64,000 nucleotides of DNA from Corylus avellana (Eukaryota > Streptophyta > Magnoliopsida > Fagales > Betulaceae): positions 31,390,060 to 31,454,059 of the forward strand of contig NC_081541.1 of NCBI RefSeq assembly GCF_901000735.1, read 5' to 3'. The notes beneath the pieces are model-generated. The model was given only the letters and a program-made list of their open reading frames with translations, had not been told where the DNA came from and did not search any database. The translations under genes were made by a program, and so were the position numbers. Numbering within the stretch: the first letter of the stretch is position 1; each line of letters begins with the position of its first letter. This document shows, in pieces, positions 60,286 through 64,000 of the stretch.

Positions 60286-60438
60286 GAAGCGGGTATCCCC
60301 CATCTAAAATGGGTTGGTGTTGAGGGCAAGTACAATGTTATGGTTATTGACCTTCTAGGGCCAAGCCTAAAAGACTTGTTCAACTATTGCAATCCAAAGT
60401 TTTCTTTAAAAATAGTTTTGATGCTTGCAGATCAGTTA
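60286..60438 (+). pseudogene. Casein kinase 1-like exon relic
   Basis: One open exon reads [20 protein letters not shown], then [18 protein letters not shown] and [12 protein letters not shown]. This is the kinase-domain region of plant CK1/CKL proteins from just after the ATP-binding lobe to the helix before HRD. A good donor (GTAAGT) follows at 60439, but the acceptor AG is lost upstream of a T-run. Sequence near 60611-60640 (cag/GTAATCAACGAATATTC) may be the start of the next exon, broken by the gypsy relic. No catalytic HRD or DFG exon is present. It is an isolated fragment left by, or captured in, a transposon-rich duplication. Confidence 0.85.
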
Positions 60439-60614
60439 GTAAGTATGTATTCAATGTTTTCAAAGAAAGGTATATTTGGTAATATGTTATTACTTTTTTC
60501 TCCCAAAAAACAATGAAGGTATATTGGTTAAAACAGCTTTCATATTGGCTTTTGTAGGAAACATTTGTCACCACTCACCAAGTTTTCTCTAATCATTCAT
60601 ACTCTGAAACAGGT

Positions 60615-61799
60615 AATCAACGAATATTCAAGCCATTTAAGGACAACCTTTGCAAAGCATGTTCAATAATATCATGACACTCACCCAATATAGACAAAGA
60701 ACAAGCGGGAAAAGGATGAAAGTAAAAAACAAAAACAAAAGGCCAAAATGAAATGAGCAAGGAGAATCTAATCTGTCTTTGGCCCAAGGGTACCCACAGC
60801 ACCATTTTTGTTGTTCGGTATGCCTACAAGACTTCTGGGAGGTCTTATACCCAATCTCCTTTGCGATCACTAAGTTTTTTCTTCAAAATTTTGAAGATTT
60901 TCTTGTTGGTGGCCTCTACTTGTCCATTTGCCTGGGGATTCAGTCATCTGTTTTATAAAATTGGCTAGATTAGGAACCGCTCCCGGTGCGCTGGGTGCAC
61001 CGGCTTGATTTTCTGGTTGCGGATGGGAACGTGTAGTCACCATATCGAATTAATAGATAGTAAGAACTGATGAAAATCGAGATTCCCACAGAGGGCGCAA
61101 AACTGTTGAAGCATAGTTTTCGATTGGTGACGTGGCACATTTGCCGAGTCCGGGTTAGGCATCAAGAAAGAACTTTGACTGTAGAATAAAGAAAAACAAA
61201 GGGATCAAAGAGACCGGAGGTGAGCCATCGAGGACACTCCGATGCCTAAGTCAGTTTTTGAGAGACAAAGTATAAGCAACAAAAGAAACTCAAGAGCAAG
61301 AGTTGCGATTACCCAAATGTGAGGAAGTGACTTGTCTTTTATAGGCATGAAGCAGTAGAAGTCCCCTAACCATTGACTTAATCTTCCCTGAGTTTCTGCA
61401 GTTGCTAAGAAGGGATTTGAGTAGTTATCCTTTCCAAGATCTTAGGAGACTAAAATTGTAGGATTTGGTAGTTATAGATATCACCGAGTTTGAATATTTG
61501 TATACGATCTTCGGATACCATATCTGATTCATATTTTGAGTAGATTTGATAGCCCTTTGAATGTTGGGACAAGATCACTTATCTATTTGGAATATATTAA
61601 CATCTGTATTTGCAAAGTGTCTGAGTTGTCCTTGGTACCGAGACCAGTTGCCCCAAGTTATTAGTCTCGGATTCACAGGTCTCGAAAGTTGAGGGTCTCG
61701 GGCCTGACTGTCTGAGACCTATCGGGGCCTTGATCTTTCCATGCTTAGATTGGGCCTGTTGCCCGCTGGGCCTTTAAGAGGTTGATCCATGACCCAACA
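60615..61799 (-). mobile_element. Internally deleted Ty3/gypsy retrotransposon with LTR
   Basis: On minus, a 696-base LTR (61799-61104) begins TGTTGGGTCATGG and ends TTCAACA. A primer-binding-type stretch (TTGCGCCCTCTGTGGGAATC) follows, then a gag start at 61043 (MVTTRSHPQPENQAG). After about 30 codons, near 60955, the sequence jumps to integrase (NPQANGQVEATNKKIFKILK, then a GDW motif) with frameshifts and stops beyond. All of protease, RT and RNase H is missing. The partial LTR at about 58850-59274 is the duplicate copy. The element is dead. Confidence 0.82.
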
Positions 61800-62243
61800 A
61801 CATTAAATAAAACACAAGAAAAGCAAGCACATAATTCCTAGCAGCTATTTCTGATGCGAATTATACCTGTTAATTAAGATCCCAAACCATCAACTCTCTC
61901 ATGGTTAGGATCCCATTCTACATGGAATACTTCCTCTTTGTAAGAATCAAGAATCAAATCAAGGGTACAAAAAAAAAAAATGATGAGTTGACTTCTTCAA
62001 TATGATCATCACAATTAGATCAAGAAAAACTAGGAAATGACTCGTGAACGTGCTGACTCTTGTTCACGTGTCATATATGAAACAAGAGACCAAATGAACA
62101 AGGATATAAACATAAGTACGTACTTGTACATTTGGAGCCAGTAGCCCATGACAAGAAGATCAATGTTCTTTTGCCCAATTAATAACAAAGAAATTAACCA
62201 AGAAAACAAAAGAAAGCTATAAAAAGAAAGACCAAGTGGCTGT

Positions 62244-62492
62244 CTAAGACAACCACTTATTGACATGTCTTGTCATGATTCCTCCTGTGATCAGGAGGAA
62301 TATTACCAGGAACACCCAACACCACAAAGAACACGGTGGAATGGGCTTCCCCTTCAACCCTTCATTCATCTTCCTCTCTTCCTTCCGCTTCTTCTTCTCC
62401 ACCTTTAGCTCCATCCTTTGTTCCTTCCGCTTCCACCGTCTCTCTTTTTTTTGGGGTGAATGATAGGAGGTAGATTTGGGAGTGACCACCAT
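62244..62492 (-). CDS. KWLS-family small predicted membrane protein (minus copy)
   Basis: 82-codon open frame. I chose the ATG at 62492 because MVVTPKST aligns with MLVTAEST of the plus copies; an upstream in-frame ATG at 62549 lies in the region that corresponds to their 5' leader. Residues 14-46 are Lys/Arg/Glu-rich and probably helical (KKERRWKRKEQRMELKVEKK). One hydrophobic segment (about 55-73, WCWVFLVIFLLITGGIM) follows. The tail is NKWLS. The layout fits a tail-anchored protein. A TATA box (TATAAATA on minus, 62617-62624) and an upstream AAACGGTGTCATTTTGGTG motif precede a CT-rich leader. It is head-to-head with the 63.3-kb copy. Family and function are not recognised; expression is not shown by the sequence. 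Confidence 0.5.
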   Translation of the reverse strand: MVVTPKSTSYHSPQKKERRWKRKEQRMELKVEKKKRKEERKMNEGLKGKPIPPCSLWCWVFLVIFLLITGGIMTRHVNKWLS

Positions 62493-62616
62493 TTTCCTGC
62501 TCGGAGGCAGGGTTGCCTTGGGGAGAATATCGGAGAGGGAAAAATTCACAAAGTGCGCACGAGAGAGGGAAATTCAGAGAGTGCGCGTGAGAGTGGGAGA
62601 GGGGGCTCGCTACGGC

Positions 62617-62624
62617 TATTTATA
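62617..62624 (-). promoter_or_regulatory. TATA box of the minus KWLS-family unit
   Basis: TATAAATA within CTATAAATAGCCGTAGC on minus, 125-132 bases before the ATG. Upstream on minus are AAACGGTGTCATTTTGGTG and a GACACGTGGC G-box-like site near 62744-62753. Confidence 0.5.
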
Positions 62625-62849
62625 GATGTTTGGCACCAAAATGACACCGTTTGGATCAGGATCCACTGCCATTCCACTGAAATTTCAGTTTCTGGAATTT
62701 TAGATCTGTGCCGTCCATTTTCATTCAAGGGCCAAGGTCATGCCACGTGTCCTACTAATAATAAAATAATATTTAAATTTTAAAAATAAAATAATAATAT
62801 AAGAAAATAAAAGGTGCCGACTTGATCCTTTTAAGTTTGACTCTCTCTT

Positions 62850-62900
62850 ATTTTCTTTTTCTTTTTTCTTTTTTCTTTTTTCTTTTTTCTTTTTTTTTTC
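62850..62900. repeat. CTTTTTT-rich low-complexity tract between the head-to-head small ORFs
   Basis: Repeats of TTTTCTTTTTTC lie between the two promoters at 62.6 and 63.1 kb. Confidence 0.8.
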
Positions 62901-63103
62901 TTAATTACTTTTACTTATGAATACAACTATAGTTACTATAGGAATAGGATATATATATTAGATGGACCAACACCGAGCAAAAGATAAGCACGTTAAAACA
63001 ACTATAAGCACATTTGGCTCAAGAATTTTTTCCAACCATGAGGTGGCAGTATCTAAAAAAAAAAACATTGGGCAGACGTGGAGATGTGCAAAATGGTGTC
63101 GTT

Positions 63104-63153
63104 TTAATACCAAAACGGTGTCGTTTTGGTGACGAGTCCTATATATAGCCGTA
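63104..63153 (+). promoter_or_regulatory. Promoter module of the plus KWLS-family array
   Basis: GGTGTCGTTTT occurs twice (about 63105 and 63119), followed by TATATATA (63140-63147) inside CTATATATAGCCGTAGCC. The order and spacing match the minus unit at 62.6 kb. A CT-rich leader with the internal direct repeat AAGATCTTCTCCCCAAGAAG (about 63200 and 63271) follows. Confidence 0.55.
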
Positions 63154-63319
63154 GCCTCTCATCTCCTGCTTTCGCACTTTGTCAACAACTTTCCTATCCA
63201 AGATCTTCTCCCCAAGAAGGCAACAACAACCCCAACCTCCCGCTCTCTCACTCCGTGAACTTTCCCCTCCAAGATCTTCTCCCCAAGAAGGCAATAGCAA
63301 CCCTGCCTCGGAGTAGAGA

Positions 63320-63538
63320 ATGTTAGTCACTGCCGAATCCACCCGGTCAGTCGAAAAACAAGGATTGTTGGATCGGAAGGTGGAAAGGAGGATGCTGAAG
63401 GAAGAGAAGAAGGTGATGAAGGAGAGGATGAAGCGGAAACCATGTTCTTGGTTCTTCTTGGGAAAGGTATTCCTCCTGGTCACAGGAGGAATCATAGTTT
63501 TAATCATAATTTTCAAGAAGTGGCTGTCTTACATTTAA
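63320..63538 (+). CDS. KWLS-family small predicted membrane protein, tandem copy 1
   Basis: 72-codon open frame. It has a charged N-terminal half (LLDRKVERRMLKEEKKVMKE, about residues 16-35) and RMKRKPCSW before a single hydrophobic segment, FFLGKVFLLVTGGIIVLIII (about 45-64). The C-terminus is FKKWLSYI. This predicts a small basic-amphipathic, C-terminally anchored membrane protein. It is preceded by a TATA module and CT-rich leader. Copies 2 and 3 follow in direct orientation at 324- and 321-base spacing. Near-identity between copies 1 and 2 indicates recent duplication. Codon-level drift is too small for me to judge selection. Not recognised; could be a non-functional repeated unit. Confidence 0.5.
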   Translation: MLVTAESTRSVEKQGLLDRKVERRMLKEEKKVMKERMKRKPCSWFFLGKVFLLVTGGIIVLIIIFKKWLSYI

Positions 63539-63643
63539 TAGGTTGATTTATGACCCAACAAAAGAAATTTAAACAAAGAAAAATTAAAGACGAAGTGGCT
63601 GTCTTAGGCAACAGCAACCCTGCCTCCTGCCTCCGAGTAGAGA

Positions 63644-63865
63644 ATGTTAGTCACTGCCGAATCCACCCGGTCAGTCGGAAAACAAGGCCGATTGTTGGAT
63701 CGGAAGGTGGAAAGGAGGATGCTGAAGGAAGAGAAGAAGGTGATGAAGGAGAGGATGAAGCGGAAACCATGTTCTTGGTTCTTCTTGGGAAAGGTATTCC
63801 TCTTGGTCATAGGAGGAATCATAGTTTTAATCATAATTTTCAAGAAGTGGCTGTCTTACATTTAA
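63644..63865 (+). CDS. KWLS-family small predicted membrane protein, tandem copy 2
   Basis: 73 codons, almost identical to copy 1. An in-frame three-base insertion turns KQGLLDRK into KQGRLLDRK, and LLVTGGI becomes LLVIGGI. Only 105 bases separate it from the copy 1 stop. That spacer carries a gypsy-LTR-end-like GACCCAACA and AAGTGGCTGTCTTAGGCAAC, with no TATA box of its own. It would need read-through from the copy 1 promoter or splicing to be expressed. Confidence 0.45.
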   Translation: MLVTAESTRSVGKQGRLLDRKVERRMLKEEKKVMKERMKRKPCSWFFLGKVFLLVIGGIIVLIIIFKKWLSYI

Positions 63866-63964
63866 TAGGTTGATTTATGACCCAACAAAAGAAATTTAAA
63901 CAAAGAAAATTAAAAGACCTGTTGGTCGCCTTTAGGCAACAAAGAACCCCTACCGGAGTGTAGA

Positions 63965-64000
63965 ATGTTAGTCACTGCCGAATCCACCCGGTCAGTCGGA
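63965..64000 (+). CDS. KWLS-family tandem copy 3 (cut by window edge)
   Basis: Begins ATGTTAGTCACTGCCGAATC exactly like copies 1 and 2, preceded by a diverged spacer (TTTAGGCAACAAAGAACCCC). It continues past the right edge, so the array has at least three units. Confidence 0.5.
   Translation, partial: MLVTAESTRSVG

Larger units (their letters stand above)
58443..62258. repeat. Tandem segmental duplication (two unequal copies)
   Basis: Copy 1 is 58443-59807 and copy 2 is 59805-62258. Both start with GGTCTAATAATA, share about 350 bases including TTAATAAAAGAAT and TTTTGAACGCTT, then GACTACTGATCCAGACTGAA. Both later share a gypsy LTR part (from CCTGAGTTTCTG) and its flank (AACATTAAATAAAACACAAG), ending in the palindrome AAGTGGCTGTCTAAGACAAC. 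Copy 1 lacks the roughly 1.1 kb that in copy 2 holds the casein kinase exon, integrase, gag start and the first part of the LTR. The shared flank beyond the LTR shows that the DNA was duplicated, rather than two LTRs of one intact element. Confidence 0.8.

Noticed and set aside
59593..62266. Two similar hydrophobic open frames on minus (59593-59802 and 62030-62266) as a gene pair
   Set aside because: Their resemblance is explained by the segmental duplication. They differ in frame and ends, and the region is transposon flank, so I see no independent coding support.
63139..63843. Open frames on minus opposite the small plus ORFs
   Set aside because: They are antisense shadows of the repeated unit. 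The plus ORFs have the TATA module, homology to the minus 62-kb copy and the membrane-segment logic.

Overview
This 64-kb window is nuclear DNA from a flowering plant, most likely a woody eudicot. The genes have introns with GT-AG borders, their products are plant-specific (a chloroplast POR chaperone-like protein, a clade D PP2C, a DUF630/DUF632 protein, an F-box/DUF295 protein), the spacers are AT-rich, and MITEs, SINE-like elements, LINE, LTR and CACTA relics are abundant. I cannot name the species from the sequence.

The layout falls into five regions. (1) 1-7.0 kb holds a divergent pair: the 5' part of a chloroplast FAD-dependent oxidoreductase on minus (it runs off the left edge) and a complete three-exon CPP1 gene on plus. 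(2) 8.8-14.8 kb is a complete four-exon DUF630/DUF632 gene on minus with a LINE relic in intron 1; GA-rich tracts lie just upstream of its start. (3) 15-21.5 kb is gene-free and holds three related long foldback elements, a hAT-like element and a small hairpin MITE. (4) 22.0-27.35 kb is a complete four-exon clade D PP2C on minus with two foldback elements in its introns. (5) 28-48.6 kb is gene-poor, with MITEs, two SINE-like families, microsatellites, a GC-rich foldback at 43.3 kb and a tail-to-tail pair of small ORFs at 44.7-45.15 kb. An intronless F-box/DUF295 gene sits at 48.6-50.0 kb.

From 51.3 kb the window is almost entirely transposon-derived. It holds a PIF/Harbinger-like element, a 100-N assembly gap, and the right-hand part of a CACTA (En/Spm) transposon: DUF4218/DUF4216 exons, a second Ptta/En/Spm-type gene with two in-frame stops, a dense subterminal TAACGTG/CACGTTA array and a CACTA terminus at 57618. 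A tandem segmental duplication (58.4-62.26 kb) follows. It carries a casein kinase 1 exon relic and an internally deleted Ty3/gypsy element whose gag start is joined to integrase sequence.

The most unusual feature is a family of very small ORFs (about 72-82 codons) with a lysine/glutamate-rich N-terminal half, one predicted C-terminal membrane segment and a KWLS-type tail. There is one copy on minus at 62.2-62.5 kb and three direct copies on plus from 63.3 kb to the right edge. An older inverted pair lies at 44.7-45.15 kb. Three of these units share a TATA-box module, and tails and heads are repeatedly arranged as inverted repeats. I do not recognise the family. Splice positions were placed by eye from GT-AG borders, phase continuity and recalled family sequences, and were not checked against transcripts.
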